NCBI RefSeq assembly: GCF_008271745.1
Contig: NZ_VKKZ01000026.1
Coordinates: 124,001 to 188,000, forward strand
Reading direction: 5' to 3'
Length of the DNA: 64,000 bases
From: Rufibacter glacialis
GTDB taxonomy: Bacteria; Bacteroidota; Bacteroidia; Cytophagales; Hymenobacteraceae
Of this stretch, positions 34,363 to 44,873 are shown piece by piece; the first letter of the stretch is position 1; the number at the start of each line of letters is the position of its first letter. The notes below the pieces were generated by a model. It saw only the letters and a list, made by a program, of their open reading frames with translations, did not search any database and was not told the DNA's origin. Both the position numbers and the translations under genes were made by a program.

Positions 34363-37353
34363 CTATTGGCGGGTGATCTTGAAGGTATGCACCTTGTCTG
34401 GGGTCACCAGACGCACATAGTAGAACCTGCCCACCAAGGTGCGGGTGGCCACCGGAATGCGGTAGGTCTGGAAGGCAACTGCGTTTCCGGTGTACAGTTG
34501 GGCCAGTTTCTTGCCATGCAGGTCATAAAGCTCCAGGCTCACTTGCTGTTCTGCGGCCGTCAAGGTGAACTCCACCGTGAGCTGCTCCGCAAACGGGTTG
34601 GGGAAGGCGGTAAGCACCGGTGCCATCACAAGGTTTGCTTCCGTAAACTGCGAAGCCGTGATGGTTCCTCCAGAGCAAGCACCCAAAGAACCTCCGTTTT
34701 TCAGGTAGGCCGGTACTGCATTCGGCGAGACGCAAATCTCGCTGCCGGGGTTAGACACGCTGCCGGTAGTGTTGCAAACCAGCACTTTTTCACCTTTGGT
34801 GCCACAGCGTACGTCTATCACCTGTACGGTGACCTGAGCAGTTTCAGAGCAGCCAAATTCATTGGTGACCGTCACCGTGAAGGTGTAGGTGCCCGCCGCT
34901 TCTGGCGTGAAGACCGTGGTGCCTGAGGAGGTGGTGCTCAAGCCTGCAGCCGGACTCCAGGTATAGGTGGTGTTCCCTGCCGCAGAGGTGCCGTTGGTAG
35001 CAGTAAGGATAAGCTGTTGCGCTCCGTAACCCAAGGCAAGGGTGTTTTCTGGTAGGCCGGTGTACGTCTGGTCCGTTCTGCTTACCTGAATGGCAGGTGC
35101 CGGAATAGCTCCTACAATGGTCACAGTAGTTGTAACAGACGCCTCATTGCCCGCCTCGTCCAGAGCCGTGAAGGTAACGGTGTTGGTGCCAATGTTAGCG
35201 CACGTGAAAGTGGTCTGTGACAGGCTGAAGCTACCGGTGTTCAGGGCGCAGTTGTCATAAGAGCCATTGTTCACGTCTGCCGCAGTCACAGACACGGTGC
35301 CATTTTGCAAGGTGCGCGTGATGTTCTGCACGATCAATACCGGCGGAGTCGTGTCTAAGGCGTTCAGGGTGACGGTTCTCTCAGAGGAGTTGCCATTGCC
35401 ATCCTGGGCGGTCACGGTGACCACGTGCTTCTGGCCGTGGCCGGAGGCCAGAACGGAACCCGCAACTGGGCTTTGGGTGAAGGTCACCTGACCGCAATCA
35501 TCAGTGCCGGTCAGACCGGTGATGAAGTCCGGCACTACCACCTCGCAACCGGCTTGCAGCGACACGTTCTGGCTGACGGCCAGCATAAAGGTTGGGGCGG
35601 TCACGTCTTGTTTCTGCACGGTGAAGGTGCAGGAAGCGCTCTTGCCAGAGGCGTCAGTGGCGGTCAGGGTGAGGGTGAAGTCGCCGGTGCCAGAAATCAG
35701 GGTGCCGGCGGCCGGACTTTGAGTCACGGTAATGGCGTCTGGGCCAGAAACATCATCGGTCACGGAAACCAGGCCGGTGTAGTCGGGTACCTGGGCGCCA
35801 CAAGACGCTGACAAGGTCAGGGTTTGGTTGCCGAGGCACGCAAAAACCGGGGCGGTGTAGTCGGTGATGTTGGAAGGCGCGCTTTCATTATGGAAGCGGT
35901 CTACGGCGGTGATGGTGTAGAAGTAAGTTTTGGCCGGGTCAGGCACCTTGTCACGGTAGGTGGTTCCGGCCGTAGCCGTGATCGCCAACAACTGCTCTGC
36001 GTTGCTGATGTTAAACACCGGGCTTTCTGAGCGGTACACCACATAGCGGGACACTTTGTCTAGTTCATTGCTGGTTTCCGGGGCTTTCTCCCAGGTGAGC
36101 AAAACTGAGTCTGCCGCGTATCTGGTGGCGACCAGGCCGGCCGGAGCCTCCGGGGCCACTGCATCACGCCAGGGCATGGTGGGTTGCAGGGCAGGCTTCT
36201 GGTAGAAGTTGGTGCGCAAAGAGTCTCGGAAGCCCAGCTTGGTGCTGCTGCGCAGGCTGCTGGTATTGTAGATGGCCTGCCCCTGCACGTTGTCCATTTG
36301 GCGGTTCAGCCGTATCTGGTTCGGGATCTGCGACGGATTTGCCCAGGCGGTTCCCTGCGCCGGGTCATTCACTTTATAGCCGGCCATGCCAATGTAGATG
36401 TGGCGGCCGAAGGCATTGTTGTTCCACCACGGCACAATCACGCCATAGTTGGCGCCCGGCTGCCCAATGTACCAATACACCTGAGGGGCCAGGTAATCTA
36501 CCCAACCTTCCTGGAGCCACTTGCGCGAGTCTGCGAAGAGAGACACGTAGTGCTGCAGGCCGCTGGTGCTGGTGCCAATAGCAGGGTTGGTGCTGTTGCG
36601 GTAAATGCCAGAAGGCGATACCCCGAATTTCACCCACGGTTTTATAAGGTTGATGGTGTCATGCACGCGCTGGATGAGCAGGTTCACGTTGTCACGGCGC
36701 CAATCAGCCCGGTCAGTGATGCCGCGCGGGTGGGCCGCATAGGTGGCATCATCGTTGAAAGCGGCGTTGGGGTAGAAGTAGTCATCAAAGTGGATACCGT
36801 CTACGTCGTAGCGTTTCACGATGTCGGCGATCACGGTCATGATGTGGTCCCGCACGGCGGGTAAGCCGGGGTCAAGGGTACGCAGGTTGCCGGAGGTGAT
36901 CAACCATTCAGGGTGTTGCTTGGCCACGTGGTTCGCGGAAAACGCCGCCAAACCGTTCACGTTCGCGATGGCCCGGTAGGGGTTAAGCCAGGCGTGCAAT
37001 TCCATGCCGCGTTTGTGGCTTTCTTCCAAGGCGAACTGCAAGGGATCCCAACCGGGGTTTTTCCCCTGGGTGCCGGTCAGGTCAGCGGAGATGGGTTCCA
37101 AGTTGCTCAAGTACAAGGCATCACTCTGGCTTCTGACCTGCAGAAAGATGGCGTTGATACCAGTGGCCTGGTGATGGTTGAGGATGCTGATGAGAGCCGC
37201 CTGCTGCTGGGCCGGGGTTTGGGAGCGGTTGGGCCAGTCGATGTTGGCGTACGTGGCAATCCAGGCGCCTCTGAACTCCCGCTTAGGGGCCTGGGCTTGT
37301 GCGCCCAAGTGGAGAAGGCAAAGTAGTAAGACCGCGAGTAGATGTTTACGCAT
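34363..37353 (-). CDS. GHL10-type glycosidase with FN3, HYR and T9SS sorting domains
   Basis: A 996-residue secreted multidomain protein: signal peptide (MRKHLLAVLLLCLLHLGAQAQA), then a glycosyl-hydrolase-like family 10 (DUF187) TIM barrel at about 23-370 (REFRGAWIATYANIDWP, ELHAWLNPYRA, DGIHFDDYFYP, APQVYWYIGQPGA). A fibronectin type III domain (about 398-495) and several HYR-like or Ig-like repeats (about 500-900; DTTPPVLIVQNITRTL, CTFTVQKQDVTAPTF) follow. A type A T9SS C-terminal sorting domain closes it (about 920-996; LTAFPNPFAEQLTVEFTL ... FYYVRLVTPDKVHTFKITRQ). It is exported through the type IX system and probably anchored at the surface. The substrate of the GHL10 domain is unknown, perhaps a bacterial or host polysaccharide. 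Confidence 0.9.
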   Translation of the reverse strand: MRKHLLAVLLLCLLHLGAQAQAPKREFRGAWIATYANIDWPNRSQTPAQQQAALISILNHHQATGINAIFLQVRSQSDALYLSNLEPISADLTGTQGKNPGWDPLQFALEESHKRGMELHAWLNPYRAIANVNGLAAFSANHVAKQHPEWLITSGNLRTLDPGLPAVRDHIMTVIADIVKRYDVDGIHFDDYFYPNAAFNDDATYAAHPRGITDRADWRRDNVNLLIQRVHDTINLIKPWVKFGVSPSGIYRNSTNPAIGTSTSGLQHYVSLFADSRKWLQEGWVDYLAPQVYWYIGQPGANYGVIVPWWNNNAFGRHIYIGMAGYKVNDPAQGTAWANPSQIPNQIRLNRQMDNVQGQAIYNTSSLRSSTKLGFRDSLRTNFYQKPALQPTMPWRDAVAPEAPAGLVATRYAADSVLLTWEKAPETSNELDKVSRYVVYRSESPVFNISNAEQLLAITATAGTTYRDKVPDPAKTYFYTITAVDRFHNESAPSNITDYTAPVFACLGNQTLTLSASCGAQVPDYTGLVSVTDDVSGPDAITVTQSPAAGTLISGTGDFTLTLTATDASGKSASCTFTVQKQDVTAPTFMLAVSQNVSLQAGCEVVVPDFITGLTGTDDCGQVTFTQSPVAGSVLASGHGQKHVVTVTAQDGNGNSSERTVTLNALDTTPPVLIVQNITRTLQNGTVSVTAADVNNGSYDNCALNTGSFSLSQTTFTCANIGTNTVTFTALDEAGNEASVTTTVTIVGAIPAPAIQVSRTDQTYTGLPENTLALGYGAQQLILTATNGTSAAGNTTYTWSPAAGLSTTSSGTTVFTPEAAGTYTFTVTVTNEFGCSETAQVTVQVIDVRCGTKGEKVLVCNTTGSVSNPGSEICVSPNAVPAYLKNGGSLGACSGGTITASQFTEANLVMAPVLTAFPNPFAEQLTVEFTLTAAEQQVSLELYDLHGKKLAQLYTGNAVAFQTYRIPVATRTLVGRFYYVRLVTPDKVHTFKITRQ

Positions 37354-37676
37354 AGGGGAAAGGGTATAAGGTGTGATAAACCGTTATTGTAAAAATATTA
37401 AATTATTTACTTTTAATTACAAAAATTATAAATAAGTTCCTCAAGAAAACATATTTAGAGCATAAATTGAATTTTAGAAGGGTGAGGGGAGTTTTTTTTT
37501 TAACCGACGGAAATATACCAAGCGCTGTTTTATCGCTTGTTTTCATAAAACAACCCAAAAAGCCACAACCGGCCTGTGTGAAGCCCACCAGTTGTTTTGA
37601 GCGCTCCATATTAGCCTTGCCATGAACCAACCGGAAAGGCAAAGGCTTCCCCCTGAAGCCTTGATGCCACACAAAA

Positions 37677-37711
37677 GAAAAGCCCCGCTGCGTCCGGCAA
37701 CGGGGCTTTTC
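37677..37711 (-). terminator. Terminator after the GH97 gene
   Basis: GAAAAGCCCCG (37677-37687) pairs with CGGGGCTTTTC (37701-37711) across 13 bases; T-rich sequence follows on both strands. It lies 55 bases beyond the GH97 stop, inside the 412-base gap to the GHL10 start. The remainder of that gap (37354-37676) is AT-rich with a T9 run near 37492 and shows no gene. Confidence 0.8.
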
Positions 37712-37765
37712 TAGCTTGTTTTTCAAAAATAAAGGAGAAACCGGCAAGTTCCGGCTCCGGGAGGT

Positions 37766-40024
<2,259 letters not shown>

Positions 40025-40121
40025 TTAAAATCACTATTTCGATTTTCGGTCTACTTTAAGAAAATGTGCCTAAAAACTACGGACTTTGCGTAAGGACGGA
40101 CCCCGGCGAAGGGCAGGCGCG

Positions 40122-40132
40122 CCCCCCCCCCC
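40122..40132. repeat. C11 homopolymer tract
   Basis: Eleven consecutive C residues directly beyond the acr3 stop codon (stop at 40136-40138 on the minus strand), next to a GCGCGC-like stretch. It is prone to slippage or sequencing error. It does not affect the acr3 frame because the stop precedes it on the minus strand. Confidence 0.9.
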
Positions 40133-40135
40133 GTT

Positions 40136-41239
40136 TCAGTTTGCCTTCTTGCGTGCCGCCTCTGCCGGCGTGGTGAGCATCGGCGCAGAGCCGTAATATT
40201 TCCTTCGGAACCAATACGCCAGATTCACCAAGGCAATCAAAGCGGGTACCTCAATAAGCGGGCCTACCACGCCGGCAAATGCCTGTCCGGAGTTCAGCCC
40301 GAACACCCCAATGGCCACCGCAATAGCCAGCTCAAAGTTGTTGCCCGTGGCGGTGAATGCCACCGAGGCGTTCTGGGCGTAATTGGCGCCCAGGGACTTG
40401 CCCAGGTAAAGGCTCACCACAAACATGATGGCAAAGTACAGCACCAGGGGCACCGCAATGCGCACCACATCCAGCGGAATCTGCACCAGCAGGTTTCCTT
40501 TCAAACTGAACATGACCACAATGGTGAACAGCAAGGAAATCAAGGTGATGGGGCTAATGGCCGGGATAAACACCGTCTGGTACCAGGTGTCTCCTTTTAG
40601 GCGGCGCAGGAAAAAGCTGGAAAAGAAGCCCAGCAGAAACGGGATGCCCAGGTAAATGGCCACGCTCTGGGCAATGGCCCCCATGCTGATGTTTACCACC
40701 TTGCCTTCCAGCCCAAACCAGGTAGGCAGCACGGTGATGAACACATACGCGAATACACTGTAGAACAGGACCTGGAAAATGCTGTTGAAGGCCACCAGCC
40801 CTGCTGCGTATTCCCGGTCCCCCTCGGCCAACTCGTTCCAGACCAGCACCATGGCTATACAACGGGCCAGCCCAATGAGGATAATGCCCACCATGTACTC
40901 TGGATAGTCCCGCAGGAAGAGGATGGCCAGCAGAAACATGAGCACCGGCCCAATGACCCAGTTTAGCACCAACGACAGGGTGATCACTTTCACATTGCTG
41001 AATACCCGCCCCAACTGCCCGTACCTTACTTTGGCCAGCGGCGGGTACATCATCAGGATTAGGCCAATGGCGATGGGCACATTCACGGTGCCCACCTGAA
41101 AGGAATTGATAAACCCTTCGGTGTCCGGAAACAAATACCCCACCAAGACGCCGGCGCCCATGGCCACGAAAATCCAGACGGTCAGGAAGCGGTCCAGGGT
41201 AGAGAGCCTTTTCCTTTTATCAATGGTGCATTGACTCAT
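40136..41239 (-). CDS. acr3: ACR3-type arsenite efflux permease
   Basis: About 367 residues from the ATG at 41239 ([18 protein letters not shown]); the upstream frame to 41320 has no support. It has ten membrane helices of the bile acid/arsenite transporter superfamily, with the ACR3 signature [18 protein letters not shown], whose Cys is required for arsenite transport in the family, and [20 protein letters not shown]. It pumps arsenite, the product of ArsC, out of the cell. It is the last gene of arsR-DUF6428-arsC-acr3, with 146 bases separating it from arsC; a weak hairpin lies in that gap. Confidence 0.94.
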   Translation of the reverse strand: MSQCTIDKRKRLSTLDRFLTVWIFVAMGAGVLVGYLFPDTEGFINSFQVGTVNVPIAIGLILMMYPPLAKVRYGQLGRVFSNVKVITLSLVLNWVIGPVLMFLLAILFLRDYPEYMVGIILIGLARCIAMVLVWNELAEGDREYAAGLVAFNSIFQVLFYSVFAYVFITVLPTWFGLEGKVVNISMGAIAQSVAIYLGIPFLLGFFSSFFLRRLKGDTWYQTVFIPAISPITLISLLFTIVVMFSLKGNLLVQIPLDVVRIAVPLVLYFAIMFVVSLYLGKSLGANYAQNASVAFTATGNNFELAIAVAIGVFGLNSGQAFAGVVGPLIEVPALIALVNLAYWFRRKYYGSAPMLTTPAEAARKKAN

Positions 41240-41320
41240 GCGGTTGCTTTGGTTTCTGTGGTGGCGAATGCCTGCCTCCGGGAAAGGCCAGGGTACATGC
41301 TTTAAAGGTATTTTTGACAA

Positions 41321-41357
41321 AACAGGCTGAAATCATAGGCTGGTCAATTGGCCTGTT
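41321..41357 (-). terminator. Weak hairpin between arsC and acr3
   Basis: AACAGGC (41321-41327) pairs with GCCTGTT (41351-41357); TTGTCAAAAAT follows on the minus strand. It could partly terminate or stabilise the operon transcript ahead of acr3, but the stem is short. Confidence 0.35.
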
Positions 41358-41385
41358 CCTGTAGAAGTCAGTTCTTTGGGAGCGC

Positions 41386-41805
41386 TTATTTCTCCAGGTG
41401 TTCGGCCACAAACGTCTGGCTGAACTGCTTTATCTGGTCACGTACCCGGTGGAAGGCCGCGGTGATCTCCTCTTCTGAGCCAGTGGCCTTGGCCGGATCT
41501 GGGAAGTTGTGGTGAATCTGGATAGCATTGGAGGGGAAATAAGGGCAGTTTTCCTGGGCGTGGTCACATACGGTGATCACATAGTCAAACGGAACCTCGC
41601 GGTATTCATCTATATGGTTGGAGGTATGCCCTGAGATGTCCAGCCCGTCGGCGGCCATGGCGGCTACGGCTCTGGGGTTCAGGCCATGGGTCTCAATGCC
41701 GGCACTGTAGATGGTGGCTTTCCCGTTCGCAAAATGGCGAAGGTACCCTTCGGCCAGCTGGCTGCGGCAGGAGTTGCCGGTGCAGAGGACAAGAACGTTT
41801 TTCAT
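41386..41805 (-). CDS. arsC: Arsenate reductase (thioredoxin-coupled, LMW-phosphatase type)
   Basis: A 139-residue enzyme of the low-molecular-weight protein tyrosine phosphatase-like arsenate reductases. The P-loop is LVLCTGNSCRSQLAEG (nucleophile C8, then R14). The two further cysteines that complete the redox relay are in ITVCDHAQENCPYF (C80 and C87), placing it with the thioredoxin-linked type. FPDPAKATGSEEE is the usual Asp-Pro loop. It reduces arsenate to arsenite for export by the ACR3 pump encoded downstream. It follows the DUF6428 gene by 46 bases. Confidence 0.94.
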   Translation of the reverse strand: MKNVLVLCTGNSCRSQLAEGYLRHFANGKATIYSAGIETHGLNPRAVAAMAADGLDISGHTSNHIDEYREVPFDYVITVCDHAQENCPYFPSNAIQIHHNFPDPAKATGSEEEITAAFHRVRDQIKQFSQTFVAEHLEK

Positions 41806-41851
41806 GTGATTTTATAAAATAGAGAGGAAAAGGGACAGTTAGCGGTGATGC

Positions 41852-42424
41852 TTAGCAGCAGCCGGAGCCCGGCGTGCAGCTGTTGCCCGGCAAGGTGGTC
41901 AATTCTACAAGTTGCACCTTCGGTTTTTCTGCCGTAGGGGCGGGGGCACAGCATTCTTCGCCGGAAGCCGTGGTGCCGCAACTGCCGCCCCGCTCAATGG
42001 CCTTGCACTGAGTGGCGTCTGGCGTAAGGTCTACTACCAGGTTCCCGTCCTGCACCGTGAACGCGGCCGGGTACATCTGGCGCGTGTCAAACTGCGAGTT
42101 CCCGAACTCTATCTTCACAATGCCCAGCGGGTTCAACGGCAGCACCTTTTCCACGACGGCAATGATGGAAAGTGCTTTGCTTACCGGCATGGCCTGGTCG
42201 CTGTCGCGCTGGCTGGGTTCCCATAACTGCACGATCACCTCGGTCCAACTGTTCATCTGGCCGCCGCAGTCCACAGAGACAATGGGGGCCTGCTTGATCT
42301 CCGTAATGTGGTAAGAGGCATCTACCCAGGCGCCCGCCGCATATTGGAACTGGAGCGGAAGGTGGGGGTGCTGTTCTAACTGGGCCTTGAAGGCCTTCCA
42401 GGTAAGAAGATTGGTATTGTTCAT
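41852..42424 (-). CDS. DUF6428 family protein with Cys-rich tail
   Basis: A 190-residue soluble protein of the DUF6428 type that accompanies arsenic genes in Bacteroidota. The N-terminal half has SYHITEIKQAPIVSVDCGGQMNSWTEVIVQLWEP. The C-terminal third is unusually rich in cysteine: QCKAIERGGSCG, GEECCAPAP, and GNSCTPGSGCC at the very end, nine or so thiols including CC pairs. The tail resembles arsenic- or metal-binding extensions, so a role as an arsenite chaperone or buffer is possible, but this is inference and the family has no proven function that I know. It sits between arsR (37-base gap that holds an operator-like dyad) and arsC. Confidence 0.8.
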   Translation of the reverse strand: MNNTNLLTWKAFKAQLEQHPHLPLQFQYAAGAWVDASYHITEIKQAPIVSVDCGGQMNSWTEVIVQLWEPSQRDSDQAMPVSKALSIIAVVEKVLPLNPLGIVKIEFGNSQFDTRQMYPAAFTVQDGNLVVDLTPDATQCKAIERGGSCGTTASGEECCAPAPTAEKPKVQLVELTTLPGNSCTPGSGCC

Positions 42425-42427
42425 ATC

Positions 42428-42443
42428 ATTGCAATTTTACGAT
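42428..42443. promoter_or_regulatory. ArsR operator-like dyad, internal
   Basis: ATTGCAATTTTACGAT is an imperfect 7-2-7 inverted repeat located three bases before the DUF6428 start codon and after the arsR stop. It is a near copy, in opposite orientation, of the dyad at 42813-42828; both share TTTATCGTAAA, a purine, then TTGC. This suggests a second ArsR binding site inside the operon. Confidence 0.6.
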
Positions 42444-42461
42444 AAATAAAGGTAAATTTTT

Positions 42462-42794
42462 TTAACAGCAGTTGTCCTGGCATTGGATAGGCGAGGCAAG
42501 GAGTCCCAGGAAAATCTCCCGCACCTCTTCCCATTTCTGGGCATCAATGCAATAGCAGACGCTAGTGCCTTCTACGGTGCCCCTAATTAAGCCCACCGCC
42601 TTCAGCTCTTTTAGGTGCTGTGACACGGTGGCCTGCGCCAGCGGAAGTTCACCCACCAGGTCGCCGCAGATGCAGGTCTGCTTCTTGAGCAAATACTGGA
42701 GAATCGCTACCCTGGCCGGGTGGGCCAAGGCTTTCGCGTAGGCGGCCATCTGGTTCTGCTCTGCGGTGAAGTTCTGCGTTTTGGTGACTCCCAT
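42462..42794 (-). CDS. arsR: ArsR-family arsenic-responsive repressor
   Basis: A 110-residue winged-helix repressor of the ArsR/SmtB family. The helix-turn-helix reads [21 protein letters not shown]. The metal-sensing cysteines are in [10 protein letters not shown] (C41 and C43), with additional cysteines at the C-terminus (CQDNCC, C105, C109 and C110) that could add arsenite ligands. It would repress the operon until arsenite or antimonite binds. It is the first gene of arsR-DUF6428-arsC-acr3; an operator-like dyad lies 19-34 bases upstream of its start, overlapping the likely promoter. Confidence 0.93.
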   Translation of the reverse strand: MGVTKTQNFTAEQNQMAAYAKALAHPARVAILQYLLKKQTCICGDLVGELPLAQATVSQHLKELKAVGLIRGTVEGTSVCYCIDAQKWEEVREIFLGLLASPIQCQDNCC

Positions 42795-42812
42795 AGGGTG
42801 TTCTATTGATTT

Positions 42813-42828
42813 ATCGTAAAGTTGCGAT
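42813..42828. promoter_or_regulatory. ArsR operator-like dyad upstream of arsR
   Basis: ATCGTAAAGTTGCGAT is an imperfect 7-2-7 inverted repeat (ATCGTAA/TTGCGAT, one mismatch) 19 bases upstream of the arsR start codon. A sister copy is at 42428-42443. Position and symmetry fit an ArsR autoregulatory operator. Confidence 0.65.
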
Positions 42829-43119
42829 TAAGGTTGCGGAAATGCAAGAAGCTTTCCTTTTTTTTTCGGCGGCAGTCGCTCAGTTGGAACAGTAGGGTAG
42901 GTGTTCGTCGTGCTTTTTGAGGCAATGATATTATTTGAGACAGGGATACTCAAAGTTGTGGTTGTGATGAAGAGGGCGCCACTATTTTCAGTGTAAGTGC
43001 GATTGTGCTTTACCTGCTTTTAGGCTGATTTTGATAAATCAGGCTGTTTTGCCAACCCCTAATCCTTGGTTTCTAGAGGATAAACCTCCATGAAGACCTT
43101 TAAGACAATGCTTTAATTC

Positions 43120-43174
43120 CCAAGAACCTCCCACCACCTAAAGTTCTTTGCTTGAGGTGGCGGGAGGTTCTTGG
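43120..43174 (-). terminator. Strong hairpin after the first beta-helix gene
   Basis: A 20-base stem (43120-43139 against 43155-43174, one mismatch; CCAAGAACCTCCC / GGGAGGTTCTTGG) with a 15-base loop, 20 bases beyond the stop of the 43194-44873 gene. Confidence 0.75.
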
Positions 43175-43191
43175 ATGTGTATTGTACAGGC

Positions 43192-43503
43192 TATTACTTG
43201 AGTTCATGCACGCCCGGCTCGGGGGCGGTGCCGCTGAGGCTGGGGTTGCCGTAGAAGTCCAGTGGGGGGCGCTTGATCTGGAAGAGGGCCTGCAGGTCCA
43301 GCCCCTTGTCTCGGAGGGGGGAGTTGGGCTGCAACCGGAAGCCAGCCAGGCTGTGGAGCTGGTAGGGGTCGGTGAGGGAGGTGGTGAGGGGGCCGGCCAG
43401 CATGGGGTCGGTGAACAGGCCCACCAGCCTGCCGTCCAGCTTCTCCTGGCCCGAGGCATTGGCCCATTCCTGCAGGCTGCGGTGGCCCCTGAAGGAGATG
43501 CCG
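43192..43503. repeat. Near-identical GC-rich 3-prime cassette, copy A
   Basis: About 310 bases that match 46491-46802 with four single-base differences by my count, none changing the protein. The match ends abruptly near the codons for GGxGISFRGH, beyond which the two genes are clearly diverged. GC content changes at the same boundary. Confidence 0.88.
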
Positions 43504-44873
43504 TAACCTCCAGGAATTTGCCAGTAGGTGTTGCCCAGGAATTTATCACTTGAGGATGTGCCGGATATCATTTCGCCTTGACCAATAAAGATGTTGTTAT
43601 AGAAGTTGAAATTTTGATTCGCAACAAACGATACAAATTGCAAAGCGCGAGCAACCCTATTAATTATTAAATTATTGTAAATGTGGCCATTAGAGAATTG
43701 CCTGCTGTCATTGCTGCCGTTCCAAAGGCTAAAACTACCATAATTAGGTAATCCGTCATCAATGCTGATAGAGTAGCGGACAGTGTTGTTAGCCCAATCC
43801 ATTGCTTCGCTCCACTGATAAAGACCGTAGCCAGCCCCCTGATTTTCATAGGAGAGACAGTATTGGATGATGGAATTGGTAACTCCTCCGTCTAATGCGA
43901 ATCCCCCTCCATCATGGCCGTTAGAAGTAGTTTTGTTTCGGTAGCTAATGGAGTGTTGGATGGTGATGCTGTCGCTGGAATGGGTCCAGATTCCGATTGG
44001 CCCATTTCCACCCCTAGGCATGTCCCAGCCGTTATTAGTGGCTACACAGCGGTCAATTAGGGCAACCTTGGTCATCTCTACCAAGATCCCGCTGCCGCTG
44101 TGGTTGTCGCCTACACTTGGATCACCTGGATTATTCTCAGCCACACAATCGCGCAGGGTAATGTTCCTGGATAAGTTCTTTTCATTATTTGGGAATGAAT
44201 ACCTGCCATTGCGCTGCTCGAAATCACCTGCTACGTGGATACCACTGAACCCGTTACTGCGGGCTACTACCCTGATGGCCTCTATATTATGGCAACTGTA
44301 GATTCGCAAGCCAGAGTGCTGGAAACCTTCTATTGTCACCTGCTCGACCGTGCCATTGGTTGCCCTGTTTAATTCAATGCCGTTAGCAGTGTTTCCCTCC
44401 TTTCGGCCCGCGCCCTTAGCGTTCAAATTAGCAATCCTGAAATAGTTGGACCTGACTACCGCTGCCTCCTTAGTGCCACCGTCAATGGTAGCTACTCCTG
44501 TGCCGAAACTAGTGATTGTGATGAGCTTTCCCTTGGATCCACTGTCTTCGGGGCCAAGGATGAGGGTGCCTGGAAAAACTGTGCCACCCTGCAAATACAC
44601 TGTCTCCCCTGGTTCCAAGTTTGCAGTGTTGAGCCGTTCCAAGGTACGCCACGGCTTCTCCTTGGTGCCGGGGTTGGTGTCATCTCCTTCTTTGCTAAGG
44701 TAGTATCCCACAGCGACAGTAGCCTGGGGTATTTGAGGTCCTGGCTCATCTTCTTTTTGAGAAGCATCATTGCAGGATACACCTATAAAAGATGAGTAGA
44801 TAATAATAATATATAGATTTAAAAAATTTCTTTTTGTATTTATTAAATTAAATATTAGAGATGAGTTTTGCAT
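43194..44873 (-). CDS. Right-handed beta-helix lipoprotein (paralog A)
   Basis: A 559-residue protein with a long N-terminal hydrophobic segment and lipobox (IYSSFIGVSC), followed by the DUF1565-like opening (YYLSKEGDD, GTKEKPWRTLERLN, GETVYLQGGTVFPGTLIL). A parallel beta-helix rich in Asn-flanked turns follows (about 80-440; GLRIYSCHNIEAIRV, GIWTHSSDSITIQH, RDCVAENNPGD). The helix fold is typical of polysaccharide lyases, epimerases and adhesins; no catalytic set is obvious. It is close to the gene at 46493-48205 over its whole length, and the last ~105 residues are identical between the two. The body of the gene is AT-rich while the 3-prime ~310 bases are GC-rich. Confidence 0.82.
   Translation of the reverse strand: MQNSSLIFNLINTKRNFLNLYIIIIYSSFIGVSCNDASQKEDEPGPQIPQATVAVGYYLSKEGDDTNPGTKEKPWRTLERLNTANLEPGETVYLQGGTVFPGTLILGPEDSGSKGKLITITSFGTGVATIDGGTKEAAVVRSNYFRIANLNAKGAGRKEGNTANGIELNRATNGTVEQVTIEGFQHSGLRIYSCHNIEAIRVVARSNGFSGIHVAGDFEQRNGRYSFPNNEKNLSRNITLRDCVAENNPGDPSVGDNHSGSGILVEMTKVALIDRCVATNNGWDMPRGGNGPIGIWTHSSDSITIQHSISYRNKTTSNGHDGGGFALDGGVTNSIIQYCLSYENQGAGYGLYQWSEAMDWANNTVRYSISIDDGLPNYGSFSLWNGSNDSRQFSNGHIYNNLIINRVARALQFVSFVANQNFNFYNNIFIGQGEMISGTSSSDKFLGNTYWQIPGGYGISFRGHRSLQEWANASGQEKLDGRLVGLFTDPMLAGPLTTSLTDPYQLHSLAGFRLQPNSPLRDKGLDLQALFQIKRPPLDFYGNPSLSGTAPEPGVHELK

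Noticed and set aside
42840-43120. Possible small gene or RNA in the gap after arsR
   Set aside because: No protein-like frame; only the recurrent intergenic motif near 43017-43050 is visible.
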